Positions 15,401 to 26,719 of a stretch of 64,000 nt of DNA are shown here, in pieces (position 1 is the stretch's first letter; every line of letters starts with the position of its first letter). The position numbers and the translations under genes were made by a program. Below the pieces are notes generated by a model, which was not told the origin of the DNA, searched no databases, and saw only the letters and a list, made by a program, of their open reading frames with translations. The stretch comes from Eudromia elegans (taxonomy: Eukaryota > Chordata > Aves > Tinamiformes > Tinamidae): contig PTEX01000197.1 in assembly GCA_003342815.1 (NCBI GenBank), positions 453,282-517,281 on the forward strand, in the 5' to 3' direction.

Positions 15401-18400
15401 AACCTGCCTCACACCAACTACCGCAGGCAGCGCCTGCACTTTCCTGCGCAAGTTCTGGGCTGCCCCCTGAGCCTCCATGCTGCCCTGACCTGCTAACACC
15501 AGCACAGCCACAGCGTAGCAGCAAGGCAGGGTGGCAGCAAGGCAGGGTGGCAGCCCAAGCTCTTTTCCTGCAGCAAGACCCGAGCTACAGGCCTGTCAGG
15601 TGGAGCAATTCACTGGGCTCCTGCAGGGATCTCCTGTGACAAACTCATCCCCTCCTACATGGGCAACCTGCTGCCTGAGAAAGGCTTATCATCAACACCA
15701 AGGCATGTCGCCAGCATGCAGCAGAAAGGCCTTTTTCTTTAGGAATCAATACATTTGGTTTACTTGGAAATGAAAAATATGGGGTATATTTATCCATAGG
15801 AAGGACATGAAGGTGTTGATGACTATCCTTCCCTACTCTACAAGTATAATATTCACAGTACAGTAGCTACTGTAGAATAACTTAAATATATAACTATTTG
15901 AAAGTAGAAATATTTCTAGTGCTCTCACATTTCCAATATATCTAGCTGGCATACAGTATCGGTGCACATACTGTATAACCAATTCATTTACTTCTGTTTT
16001 AACAAACAGAAAGAAATGAAAGTCAAATTATTTCCTCCTTTACATTAGATGATTTTTAATAGTTGTTCTAAACACAAGTTTGGTGTACAAATCCCTATCA
16101 GCTTTTAATCTTTTACACTCCTACACTGTTTTGACACATAAAGAACAGAAGATAATGACGTGTCTATTGGCAAATCAAAGTGCTGATTCTCTGTTGTTTA
16201 GTGTAAGTGGCTCAGCTGTGCTTGACAGCTTTTTTTTCAATCTTAAAGAAGAGCTAAGAATCGAAATTCTAGATTGCCATTCACTGAGATCTGAAATGGG
16301 CTGTTCTTTATGCTCTCTACAGGCACAGATAATACTCTTTCATCGCAGCTGCTGGGAGGGAAATCGGAATCATCTCCTGAGGTCTCTACAAGAGCTCTCT
16401 CCAGCAGGACTTGAACTTAACTGGAAGGTCCTCACGTTTGATTAATGCTTAAAACGTGAGTGAATTTCTTGGGCATCTTCACTGCATATAAGACATCTCT
16501 GCAAGCAGAAAGATTTATCGACAGATATTCTCTGAAACACATTTCAAACATGAACACCAGTAAAACAGAACGATGTGACCCTCATAGAGGGGAGACTGTG
16601 TGAGACTCACTCATCAAAGCTCTGCTGTGCATCTGGAGAGGCACAAACTTAACAGGTTCTTTGTGCAGCCTCCTCCAAGGTGACTTTCTAATGAAGCACT
16701 CTCAAACAGCTACTCAAAATAGCTTTGTTGCTAACGGAGAGAGGAAAAAGACATTTTTATCGGCGTCCAGGGACAATTCTTGCTGCCTGTGGAGAGCAAG
16801 ACAGGGTGTTGCTGGTGCTGCTGGCTCTTGGCCAGGGTAGCTGAGTGTCTAGCTAGGTAGCTAGAGCCCCATCCAAATTAGGAAACCTACTTACAGTGCT
16901 GTTAATTGAGCTGAAAGAAAGCAGGAATGATGCTTTGTCTGAAGCTTGCACCTCCACAGCACCTAGATGCAACACGGATGAACACGTATTTGACAAACCA
17001 TATAAAACAATAACGGTCAGTATTTGCCAATAGCTGATCCTACCAAATCCAGACCATTAGAAGTTAGCAAATGAGTCCTGAACACATGGTAGTGTTTTGC
17101 TCTAGGTTCTGGCACTGCTTCCAGCACTCAGGATATTCGTTCTTCAAAAGCAGACAAATTGATCACCCTGCAAATGCTCTTTATTTTACCATAGCAAATG
17201 CTCAAAGTCACCCTGACTTTGCTCTTTATTTTATCAGAGGACCTGGCAAACCTGTAGATGTGACACACTGCTAATTCTTGTGCACGGAATAAAACAATAA
17301 AGTGTTACTTGCTTTTAGAAATGAAAATTACATACATCCCAAGCAAGTTCCACTATAACATTTTAAGAACCTAAACACATAACCCCAAATAGGCTGAGCC
17401 AACAGTAGCAGCTCCCAAGACAGAGGTCAGAACTCCAAGCTGGAAGTCGGCAGGAAGTGCTGGAGAAGCAAGACTGACAGAATCACACTGGCTTAAATCA
17501 TTACGGAGATTATGAAAAAACTATCGGCATGAGGAAGTGCCTGGCTCCGAAAGACAGTCAGAGTGGCCTTGCACCGCTCTCTTAGTTTTTCATCTGACTA
17601 TCCATTAGAAAACAAACAAAAATCCAGCAAGATTGTTTTGTTTCAGGGACAGGGTGGTTATACTGATGTGCTGGAAGCAATAAGTGTTTTACAAGCACAT
17701 TTACCAGGGTAGAAAATTACAGCGTATTTGAAAATAAAAATTTTATTCCTCTTTAATGGCTAGATTCTAAGGCTCAAATTCTTTAAGCACGGTTGTGCAT
17801 TTCACAAGCTATAAATCTCTTACATCACATTTCAGGATAATTATCATGACACTGTAAGTACCAAAACAGTTGCACATTTCTGGAGTACTGAAGGGTCACT
17901 GAAGAACCCAGGATCCACAGTCAATCCAATCCTTAGAAATTCTATCTACTCCCAGTTAAGGATTGGGAAACCAACAAATTTAACCTCCTAACCCAGTGAG
18001 CCGCACACAGCCTGACCCATTAGCTTTAACGGCTCATCTCTAGCCTGTATTTTGAAGCTGGCTTTCCTAGTCTTCCTGTGAAAGCCTCCAGGCTCCACTT
18101 CAGGGAGGAATTGGAATGCAATTAGGAAGTCCAGACTGTTCTGTTAAATTCTCAACCAGCCGCTCACTGTGCAACTCAATATATGTTCAGGGATTAAAAC
18201 AGTAGTGGAAGGTATGTGGTGTGTGCTACGTATCCAATCTTTGCACCTAAGAAGTTCCATTCATACAGATCAATTTGCAGGATTGTAACAACAATCTCTG
18301 AAACAACTGACTGCCTAAATTAGTAAAGGTTTTTTACAGAGCAAAATACCCTACAAACTCCACAGATTCATAACTCTTGCTGAAAGCAAAGCTCTCTCGC

Positions 18401-21400
18401 CTGCCACTACCAGAGAATCAGTGAAGGGGGTAACACTGGGAGAACAGGCACGATGCTCTCCACGGAAAGGAGGGAGGTTTTTCCCCATGTTATCCAGGAT
18501 TAAAAAGGAAAAGGGGTAGAGAGGAAGGGAAATCTGTTCCCTTTGGGGATGCAGGTGCAGAAGGTTGACACTCTCTCAAGCCGATTGAAGGACCCTACCA
18601 CACTCAGAAAGAAGCAGATTTTTTAAAGCATATGACACTGCTAACAAGGTCAGAGAGCTACTACGAAGTACTTGGGTCTGGAGGTACTTAGGACAAATAT
18701 ATTTTTACTTGTTTCTGCACCGACACCACAACAATTTGCACTTTGACTAAAAGAGACTTTGATTACTGCCTGGCCCTCAGAAATTCCCAGTTACGGTGCT
18801 CCCCTGTATCAGTTAATAGCTAAATTTCATAAGCATTGCAAAACAATGACATGACAAAGCAGTACACAAATTCTCCTTGAATTTCAGCACAAAATGCAAA
18901 AATCACAACTCTTCCAGGACTCATTCCAAGAAAACTTCTGCTTTGTCTTTTCTGGACAGAAAAGATTTGTATTTTCTGTGAAATAAAGGATAGCTTAATA
19001 ACAACCTTAAAATCTTAGCCCACAGTTTTTGCTGGATTTTATTGATTACAGGATAAATCTTATTGTAACGACCTTACAGGGAACCTGAAAAAATGTGCAC
19101 TGTAATCAAGGTAATCATCCAAACAGAATGACTCAATCACTCACTACATCACAATAATGAAGAAACCTCCAATCTGAACTGAATATCAGTATACTTTTAG
19201 GGAAATTACTTCATATGATCAATGGTTAAATACCTCTTTTGAGGTAATAGGGGTAATAGAAATAGGAGGGAAAAGGAGAATCAACCACAAAGTAGAGAAA
19301 AAAAAAAAAAAAAAGGAAAAGAAAAGAAAGACTGAGAGACTGACATAACCAGGTCAATCTTCTGTACACGTTCCCTACAAGTTACCAGTGAAGCACCTGC
19401 GCTGCTATAAATGGAGGTTAGTTATAAACAAGGTTTGCTCCAATGCATGATGTCTACATATTCAGCCCAGCTAGAATGTCACATTTTGCACTGTGACATT
19501 CTGAGCTCTTGACATTCAAGTATTTTTCATTACTTAATAGAGGCAATGTTCCAACAATTTTGCTAGAAATAAACAGACCAATTACCCTGCTAATGAGGCC
19601 AGCTACGCAAGCACCAGGCACTGCTTGCTGGCTCTCTTTCGTAGGTGAAGACAGAACATGATTTGCATGGAGGTAGAAGAAGAAGCAAAGAGAGAAGCAG
19701 CTTCTCAAAACAGTACTATTCAAAGACAGCATTTGCTATCCTGCTGAAAGCTCAAAACAAATGCCTAATGCCCTACAGAAGAAATTTAATACATGTTCCG
19801 CCCAGTAGTCTCACAGCTATCCTGCGAAAGGGATAGAAAATCTTAAAAAGCAAGAAGGAAACGTTGGTTCCTCCCGTCAGGCAGGAGTTACCTGAGCCCA
19901 CTTTAGAGCAAATGATCACACAACCCTAGAAAAATACAACCACAGGAATCATGTAGTTAACTGCAAGCCCATTTGCATCCACACTACCAGCTTCCTTTGA
20001 ACGCTGCAAAGCTGCTACAGAATCGCCCTGGCTGCCTAGTGCCTACACAGGCAGCACTGACAAGGTCAAACCGACTGCAATGCACAGCTGCTTCAAAGCA
20101 AAGCAGCTGCCAGAGAGCCGTGTTCCAGCCCAGTCCACCTTCTGGAAGAGACACTGTGCCCTCTGTCAGCTGGGAACTGCAAAATCTGGCTCAATTACAC
20201 ACAGAGTTAGCGAGCTTGTTCTTCTGGATTTTGTGCTGTTGATTTAACTGCTATGCATACTTCTATACACAGCACGTGAAAACATTGCTTAGGTAAGTGC
20301 AAACAGGACGTAGCAATTCATAAAATAGTATTTGCACAACAAGCTTCCCACTGGGAGATGGGCTTGTGCACTGATCACTAGACTCCGCATTTGACAGCCC
20401 CTTCCGTGAGGGTTGTGTTTCAGAAACCAGGTCCTCTAAGAAACACCAAAGTCGATGACCCATCAGCAGAACAAGGACCCTTTCTGAAAGACTCTGAAGG
20501 TTGCCTTAGAGTGAGTTCTAGGGACATAGCCCCCTAGATGTTAAACATGATGCTAAACAAAGTTACCACAGCACTAAAATCAAGCAAGTTTAAGAGAAAG
20601 AAAAGCAGATCAGTTTATCTAGTCAAAAACGAGAATCACTCAAAAGGGAAATAGGATAAACCCTCTAGAAAGGGTCTTAGAGGCCTGCACCAAGACAGAA
20701 AAAGCTAAACTTGTAAAAAGACTTAAAAACAAGGCAGCTGCTTCATCTGCTTGCACTTAGATAAGCAGGCAAGGATCACTGGTCAACAGGCAGCCAAACA
20801 CTGGGCAAGATACTTGGCTCACTGGCATAGGGTAGAAAAACTAGAAGCCTGAGCAACTTAAAGGAAGTGTGAAAAGATGAACACAATTATCTAGAGCAAA
20901 AAGAGCACAGCAGAGTATTTGAGACCTTTGGATTCCAGCATAGGCCCAGGAGAGCTAAAAGGCAGAAATTTGTTACAGAAAGGTTATGGCTGCCTGACAG
21001 AAACAGAAGGGAGCCGAGCAAGCTATGAACACAGCACTGAAAGCCATGACTTCAGAGAGAAGCCAAAACACAGAGCCTATGTAAAAAAACCTGGGGACAT
21101 CACACAAAGCCAACTCTATGGCTAGTTTCTAGGATCAAGATTGAACACATTGTTTTCCACAGAATGAAATACCTACCCTGCACGTGCACATGTTTCCCAT
21201 ATTAATATCTCACAGTGAATTTCCATGCAATTGCTGGTACGTGTGAAAGTTAGTGACAGACATCTCGGGGAGCGCAGGACACCCGCTGTCCACCCACTCT
21301 CAGAAGAGCTAGAATCTAGAGGGAAACCACATCAAACACACACAAGGCCTCATCTCAGGCCAAAAGTTTCAGGCATGTAAGCAACATTTTTACTGCCAGC

Positions 21401-24400
21401 AGCAGAGATTTTTGGAATAAACTCAAAGAAGGGCAACGAGTGCTAGCAAACTGGCTCTTCGAGAATATATTCTTTTTGATGTACTACTCAAGAGCAATGC
21501 TGCAAAAATCCAGTCCTCCTCCTTGTAAAGGAAGAGAGGGTTGGATCATGGGATGACAGGGATGAAAAGAGACTGAAAGCAGCAGCTGTAGCACTTAGGC
21601 AGAGCTGGGCAGTGGGGAAGTGGGAAAGAAGTGAATAGGCAACAGCATCCCTTTTGCTCTGTCTACATGAGAATATGAGAAAAAAGCTGTCAAACTTTGG
21701 GTGTGTGTTCCCAGACACAGCTATCTGGATGGGACTGGCAGGAAAGACCAGAAACTACCCATTCCCACTACAGTGATGCAGGCAGACTCTCTCTGAGGCC
21801 CATTAATTCTTTGTGGCCAAAACAGAGAGTACAAGAAGTGACACTGCGAAATGTATGGTCCTGTCTAAGAGGATAAAAGTTTCAGAGAGGTAAGCCCCAA
21901 TGTGGGGCTCACCTGCACTCCGGGTGTGCTCTGGGACTGCAAAGAGCTCAAAAACGTAGGAAACTTAACTGCACAGCCTGCTGTAGTGGAGAACTGCTTT
22001 CATCCTCCCCAGATAATAACATCAAAGAAAGAGAAGTGTAAGGCAATCAGCAGAGCATGAGCAGTAACAGAGAAGTGTTTACAAAGAATAACACGGCCCA
22101 CCAGGCCTCTTTCCAACGACATGCTCCAGGGCATTCTCATTTGATGAAGAAGCCAAGAGCTGACTCTTTATTCACAGGAGGAGCAAGATTAGTTCTTCCT
22201 CCATCCTCAGGGGAAGAGTTTCCTCATACTAGGGGGAGTTTCAGGGTAGAGCCAAAGCCCTAGAGAAGTCAGGCCAGTGGAGGAAAGGCCCTAGCCCCAT
22301 TCTTCCCAAGCTGTGTAGCCCCAGGGCTAACTCCTAGGTTGAACCCAGCTTTGCAGCACGCTTCCCAGTTAACCCAAATTTCAGAGTCCCTGGCAATAGC
22401 ATCAAGTGTGTACAACAGACCCATGGGGGCTGCAGCAGGGCAGCAGTAGCCTCACAGAAAGGAGTTTCAGCACCGCCTGCATCCCTCACAGATGCATGTG
22501 CGAATCTGCCAAGATCAGCTTTCAAGCCCACACCATAGGTTTTATGTTACAAGACGCTACAATAAGCATACACAGAGACTATATGGTGCAAAGAAAATCA
22601 TCTTTATGACTTAGGACACCTGGGAACATACACACTGAGCAAGGCCCAAGCCTTGCCCTATTGAAGGGAAAAGAAACTCAGTGGTCAAGCTTCAAAGGGA
22701 AGGGGTAGGCTTGCCTGAAAGGGGACACTCAAACAAGAAGCAGTTCATAAAGTAGGAGAAGTAAATGATTTTTCATTTACTTACCTTGGTCTAAGCTTAA
22801 GTAGTTAATTTTCTCTATGGTAAAAGAGATTTCCAATCGCCAATCTAGTGAGGAGCAAGCAGCACCTTTTATTCTGGGACCTTGCATCTGACTGGTGTAG
22901 TCAAAAGGACGGGGCGAGGGCCAGGAAAAGCTGTCAGATCTGCAGACAGAGCCACGGAAGGAGGACATGCCACTCACGCTACAGGTGAAGGGACCGCTTT
23001 CCAGGGCTATAACCATCTGCCCTGCCATAAGCGCACCAGAGGGCCGTGAGCTACCAAGTCAAGGCTGAGCAGCTCGGCAAGGAGATTCAGTTACTCCTTC
23101 CCCCATGAGAGGTGGGACAGGGACATTGAAGGCGATCTGAGAGCACCACAGCTTCTGCTGTGCACGAGGGCTTTGAACATGTGGGTGCTCAGACACGGGA
23201 CGGTGCTGAGAAGGGAATTAGAGATTTGGGACACTGTTCAAGAGCCAGGATCAAAGGGAATTCCGTTCCTTGAGAATGTTACCTCCCAGCTGAAGAGCAG
23301 AAACTGTACTAAAGACCAAATAACTGTAAGCCAGCAATATTTCAGGGCCTGGATAAAGGTTAACAAGGCTCCTTAAGCACAAGCAAATCAATAGCTTAAG
23401 AGAAAGTTAATTATTTTTCTATCTACTTTACACAAATAATATTAATTTTTGTAATGACACCTTCGAGAAAAAAAAAAAAAAGCCTTTCAGTGTTGTTAAG
23501 AAACATGAAAGATCAGTCTTCGGTAGGATCTGACCTTCTTTGAGGTTGCTAAAGATAGGGTGTGCCTATGCTACCATCTTAGTTTGGACCAGGAAAGTGC
23601 TTTTGAAGTGAATCTCCAAGTTGTTCCTCCATCGTGTTGCAGGACCGCCTCAGCATTTGAGAGTTAGATTCCTTCTTGGTGAAACGCAACTGCTACCAGG
23701 CATTCTCCCTTGGGATGAGACTATAACTGGTCTGAAGTAAACCAGGAATAGCGCAGAGCAGAGTTCCCACCAACACACATTGCTCTCCTACTGATTTGGC
23801 CCGCTTTGCTAAGGCAGATACAGCCACCTACCCTGAACAAACCTGGAGATGGTGACACGAGCACAGCCTCAGCAGGAGGGCTCCAGAGGTGCATCAGGGG
23901 TGGAAGCCCTCTCCCCAGACAAATTATGCAGAGTGATGGGGAAGCACAGGGAAGTATTTGGGAGAAGAGCCAGTAGAACTCAAAACTCCAAATTGGGAAA
24001 CATTAGGAATGTCCCACTTAAAAAGAGCAAGATCAATGCTTGCATTCTGCCCTTGAGATTTTAAGACTCTTCCTCTTTCAGAGCTCCACAGATATACCTG
24101 TTTTTACTTTTAGTTTAGATGAAAAAAAAAAAAAAAAAANAAAAAAAAAACCACCAAAAAAAACACCCCAAAAACCTACAACTACTACAACAACAAAACC
24201 CTCACATTTTTAAAGTCGACCGTGCAGTAAGGCTGCCAGTGTTTTTGATGTAATTCTGCCAATATACTGCTGATACCTGCCTGGTATTTCAGGCAAGATA
24301 TAACACAAATGCATGATGTAGGATACCTAATTATATACTAAAATATTAGTTCATTATTAATGTTTAGTGATATGATATTATTTCAGAAATGTATGTTTGA

Positions 24401-24783
24401 AATTGAAAGATAACTACAACATCTAACTCCACTAGTCTAATGTTATCTAGTAGTACAGTCATTCATGTGTTTTCTGATTTCCCTCTGTCTCATTTTAATA
24501 ACTTAATAATAGCAAGTTAATATTGCTAATCTGTAGAATGGTGGCCTAGAATGTTCTTTGTTATAACGAAAGCATAAGTCACGTTCATCTCACAGCTTGC
24601 ACTCTTTGCTTTTCCCCACTTCTTAAAATGTTCATGTATCTACTTAAATAATTTCTCACAAGCCTGTGAGAGAAAAACACTACAATTTAGTGACCAAAAT
24701 GCATAATTGTGCCAAAGTTTTCCAGTCAAGATGCACTGATTCCTGGTTGAGATACTCACATGCTTCTCAGCAACTAAATCAGG

Positions 24784-24825
<42 letters not shown>

Positions 24826-26719
24826 CAGCACACATACATTAAGCTGAGGTTTTATTTGACCTCATCTTGCTTCTACAACTTGGCTGCATAAAGCACTTAC
24901 ACTCGCACCAAACCCATCGTTAAAATGACATTAGCTGCTTCTCATAAAAATGCTTGGCTGTTGTGAAGATGTGTGAAGATGCAGCTCAGCCTCTCAGCCC
25001 CCGACGGGCACAAAACCCTAGGTTAACGCAGGTGGGAAAGGACCTCGGGAGGTTACTTACTCCATGGCCCCTGCTCAAAGCAGGGGCAGCTCTGACATTA
25101 GATGAGGTTGCTCAGGGTCTCATCCAGCCCTAGGCATTCCCAAGCCTGGAAGTTCCATAAACTCTCTGTCACTGTCATGTTGTATTTGCCAGGAAGCAGT
25201 CCAAAATATTTCATACAGTTATTTGTATAAAGCTTTATTGAATGATTATACAAGCCTGTTCTGGTTTGAAGGATTTGCACCTTAATCATCAATAACTAAA
25301 GGAACAATAGAATTCTTAGGCTGTGGTAACATCATGACTGCTTTTCTCAGCCCCACTGAAGCCCATACTGCTGGTGGCTTATGCAGGCACTGCTCAGTGA
25401 CACTGCCCGCACCAGGGACTCAGCAGGTTCCCAGGGCCTTGGTTTCCTCCTGCTCTGAAAGCAGAAGTCTGGCAAAACACAGCCGCTCAACACTTGGCAC
25501 TTTAATTAATTAATAACTAACACAACTTAAAAGACAGCACCGAGCTTGTCAAGAAACAATTTCTGAAAGGACAAAGCAGAAAAGAAAAAGATCACTGCTC
25601 CAGCAGAACACTGGGCATACAGTCAAACATGATGCATGCTTGTGATAAAGAATCCTAAGTTGATTCTTTTTTTTTTTTCAGTGAAATAACTACATGTATT
25701 GTTGCTTTTACATTCAAATCTAGCATTTGTGCATTAGAAATCTGGATCAAAAATACCTAGCTATTTGTCTGGGGATGGGAGTACAAACAACACCTAGCAA
25801 AAGTTGTCTTTTCTTTTTGATTATTTAGTATTTTGATATGCACACAGATAGTTATGAAAAGAAAGCAGTTTATAAACACGTATAAGAAACAAGCAAAGGC
25901 AAACATCCACTGAAACAAGGAACTTGTTCCCTCAGAAATTCCTGCTCCAAAGTCTCCTATCCAAAGGAAATTCAAAAGATACATTGTCTCATCTCAGGGA
26001 GCTTTATGACACATCTGAAGATAAAATAAAGAGAATATTTGTTTAAAAAAATAAGAATTAAGAATTATTAATCTAGTTTGTCAAGCTTTGTATAAGCCAT
26101 CAGTTAAAAGCAAAACGTTATCATTAGTATCACTGCCAGCAAACACGTGTCGCAACGCTGACGGGCTGTGCCAAGGGTGACAAACACCAAACCTTGCCTC
26201 CCGGGGCAAGCCGCCAGGTAACAGGCTCCCACAACGGCAGCAGCGCTAAATAACGCTTTCTTTTTGGAGAGCGGGTCTCTAGAGCTACCATGGCTGGGTT
26301 TTTACGTGCGTGCTGGAGAGAGGCTTGCACGCTCACGAGGAAGATCCCAGGCACGCCTCCATCGACTGCCTGGCCCATAAAGCCGACAAAAGCAGCACAA
26401 ACCGCCCGGAGGGGACCGGAAAGGCGGGGCGCTCCCAAGGCAGCGCCTCCCAGAGCCGGGCGGCGGGTGCCGCTGCTGGAGGCGCGGCCGTCCCGCGCAC
26501 GGAGCGCGCAGCCCCTGCCGGGGAGCGCTCCACGCGAGGCCGGTTCCCGCCCGCGCGGCTGCCCAAGGCCGCTCTCAGGCCCCGGCCGCCTCCCTGCCTG
26601 TCCCCGCGGCGCCCCCGCTCTGCGGGACCCCGGCCCGGCGCAGAGCCCGGCGCTCACCTGGTGCCGCGGAGCCGCCGGGCGCGCAGGCCGCGCACGAAGG
26701 TCAAGGCCGCCGCCGCCAT
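318..26719 (-). CDS. ECI2: Enoyl-CoA delta isomerase 2 (9 of about 10 coding exons; 3' end off the left edge)
   Basis: The family isomerises 3-cis/3-trans-enoyl-CoA to 2-trans-enoyl-CoA, an auxiliary step in beta-oxidation of unsaturated fatty acids, in mitochondria and peroxisomes. Coding exons joined 5' to 3' on the minus strand: 26719-26658, 9346-9184, 8179-8081, 6058-5867, 5381-5312, 4195-4093, 3541-3421, 1132-1043, 461-318. They total 1044 nt, or 348 codons, without an in-frame stop; all junctions are GT-AG and in phase. Domain order by residue: targeting peptide about 1-40, ACBP domain about 43-125 (YALFKQATEG, KAKWDAW), crotonase/isomerase domain from about 145 ([50 protein letters not shown]). 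The Glu in QSPEG fits the family's catalytic acid (inference). The human protein, as I recall it, is about 394 residues, so roughly 50 C-terminal residues, including any peroxisomal SKL signal, are missing here. Domain order and near-full identity blocks separate it from ECI1 and CDYL. Confidence 0.96.
1043..1132 (-). CDS. ECI2: ECI2 coding exon 8 (catalytic loop)
   Basis: 30 codons, phase 0 at both ends: [20 protein letters not shown] then [15 protein letters not shown] carries the probable catalytic Glu; in CDYL proteins the equivalent is QSPDG. The acceptor reads AACCAG|GCT and is preceded by an uninterrupted run of about 25 T on the coding strand (1139-1163). Donor AAG|GTAAGA. Confidence 0.96.
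1133..3420. other. ECI2 intron 7
   Basis: 2.29 kb intron. It holds the long A tract at 1139-1163 and a degraded CR1-like stretch at about 2190-2700, listed separately. Nothing else is recognisable. Confidence 0.8.
2190..2700 (+). mobile_element. Old degraded CR1-like LINE fragment
   Basis: The order of phrases (gttaaactggcaattctgca, a ccaggggttacagcagttca stretch, and a later ggaggtaaacttgagaggta stretch) resembles old CR1/L3-type LINE 3' sequence. It is highly diverged, has no open frame, and its limits are approximate. The assignment rests on recalled consensus patterns. Confidence 0.45.
3421..3541 (-). CDS. ECI2: ECI2 coding exon 7 (crotonase core)
   Basis: One split base and 40 codons. 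Contains [20 protein letters not shown], then [26 protein letters not shown] is the conserved second oxyanion-hole strand and turn. Acceptor CTTCTCTCCAG|A and donor GTG|GTAAGA. The final residue is Val, where human ECI2 has Arg (recalled). Confidence 0.95.
4093..4195 (-). CDS. ECI2: ECI2 coding exon 6 (oxyanion-hole loop)
   Basis: Encodes (G)[16 protein letters not shown] followed by a linker rich in Lys and Glu and ending in GGLLL. The SGNDL loop is where crotonase-family enzymes form part of the oxyanion hole and contact the acyl-CoA. Acceptor TTCTCTGCAG|GA. The donor CTCAA|GTAGAT leaves two bases of a Lys codon that the next exon completes. Confidence 0.94.
5312..5381 (-). CDS. ECI2: ECI2 coding exon 5
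   Basis: 23 codons plus one base, encoding [20 protein letters not shown] followed by VIT. This corresponds to the human segment MYHEIMRALKAASKDDSIIT, a helix of the crotonase fold. Acceptor CCTCTGCAG|ATG and donor ACTG|GTACCA, a weak donor. This is the exon that has a decayed relative near 50.0 kb. Confidence 0.95.
5867..6058 (-). CDS. ECI2: ECI2 coding exon 4 (end of ACBP domain, linker, start of isomerase domain)
   Basis: 64 codons, phase 0 at both ends. [20 protein letters not shown] completes the ACBP helix bundle. A polar linker rich in Ala and Glu follows, then [20 protein letters not shown] and [10 protein letters not shown], the first strands of the crotonase fold. Acceptor TTCTCTTTGCAG and donor CAG|GTAAAG. 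Confidence 0.96.
6059..8080. other. ECI2 intron 3
   Basis: 2.02 kb of AT-rich intron between the exons carrying the two halves of the ACBP domain. I see no exon, clear repeat or RNA gene in it. Confidence 0.75.
8081..8179 (-). CDS. ECI2: ECI2 coding exon 3 (ACBP domain core)
   Basis: 33 codons, phase 0 at both ends. Begins [12 protein letters not shown] and contains [16 protein letters not shown], the most diagnostic part of the acyl-CoA-binding signature, whose Lys and Trp contact the CoA-ester ligand in ACBP proteins. Acceptor TTCTTCCCAG|GCT and donor CAG|GTGACC. Confidence 0.96.
8560..8620 (+). mobile_element. Possible CR1 3' fragment
   Basis: The words tttgagcaaggtggctggac and caggtgacctgc resemble the CR1 3' UTR phrase 'ttggaccagatgacctc'. 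It is short, diverged, and lacks the terminal 8-base repeats, so the call is weak. It lies in ECI2 intron 2. Confidence 0.3.
9184..9346 (-). CDS. ECI2: ECI2 coding exon 2 (start of ACBP domain)
   Basis: 54 codons after one split base. The exon contains [12 protein letters not shown], the counterpart of the human QVTSFPVVQLHM segment, followed by the first ACBP helices ([20 protein letters not shown]) and YALFKQ of the ACBP signature. Acceptor ...ACTAATAG|G and donor CAG|GTGGGC. The acceptor chosen is the one that restores frame with exon 1. Confidence 0.95.
12060..12352 (+). mobile_element. CR1 LINE, 5'-truncated, 3' end
   Basis: Shows the typical CR1 3' end: tctggagatcttcaaacctg coding for the ORF2 C-terminus, then ggaccagatgatctctagag and the terminal ccattccatgattctgtgat repeats. 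ORF2 is broken. Only the last 300 bases or so are present, as is usual for CR1. It lies antisense to ECI2 within intron 1. Confidence 0.9.
13729..14110 (+). mobile_element. CR1 LINE, 5'-truncated, 3' end
   Basis: Begins within the ORF2 C-terminal region (agctgggtctgtttggccta) and runs to the terminal attctgtgattctgtga repeats. One frame stays open for 97 codons at 13781-14071 and includes [18 protein letters not shown] and [15 protein letters not shown], the conserved CR1 ORF2 C-terminus. It is antisense to ECI2 and about 1.4 kb from the previous copy. The long open frame suggests a fairly young insertion. Confidence 0.92.
14632..14736. repeat. AT/AC-rich microsatellite cluster
   Basis: Three blocks of (TA)n and (CA)n separated by repeated gtattctcttc spacers, so a dinucleotide repeat sits inside a roughly 40-base higher-order repeat. 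Confidence 0.85.
15518..15555. repeat. 16-base tandem repeat, about 2.3 copies
   Basis: The unit gcagcaaggcagggtg occurs twice exactly and a third copy begins. It lies in a locally GC-rich part of ECI2 intron 1. Confidence 0.85.
24784..24822. repeat. Poly(A) tract of about 39 bases
   Basis: An uninterrupted A run. The preceding sequence resembles no gene I know and I see no obvious flanking target duplication, so it is not called a retrocopy tail. Confidence 0.8.
25030..25180 (-). mobile_element. CR1 LINE fragment, 3' region
   Basis: Plus-strand words gggaaaggacctcgggaggt, cctgctcaaagcaggggcag and gaggttgctcagggtctcat are the reverse complement of CR1 3' UTR and ORF2-end sequence. It is diverged, lacks the terminal 8-base repeats, and lies in the same orientation as ECI2 in intron 1. 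Confidence 0.7.

Larger units (their letters stand above)
9347..26657. other. ECI2 intron 1 (about 17.3 kb)
   Basis: The longest intron, between the presequence exon and the ACBP domain. It contains CR1 fragments near 12.1, 13.9 and 25.1 kb, an AT/AC microsatellite at 14.6-14.7 kb, a 16-base tandem repeat near 15.5 kb, and poly(A) tracts near 24.1 and 24.8 kb. The remaining sequence shows no convincing exon; open frames of 60-120 codons on both strands look like chance. Confidence 0.8.

Noticed and set aside
24784-24822. Long poly(A) as the tail of a processed pseudogene
   Set aside because: The upstream sequence matches no gene I recognise, and no target-site duplication is evident.
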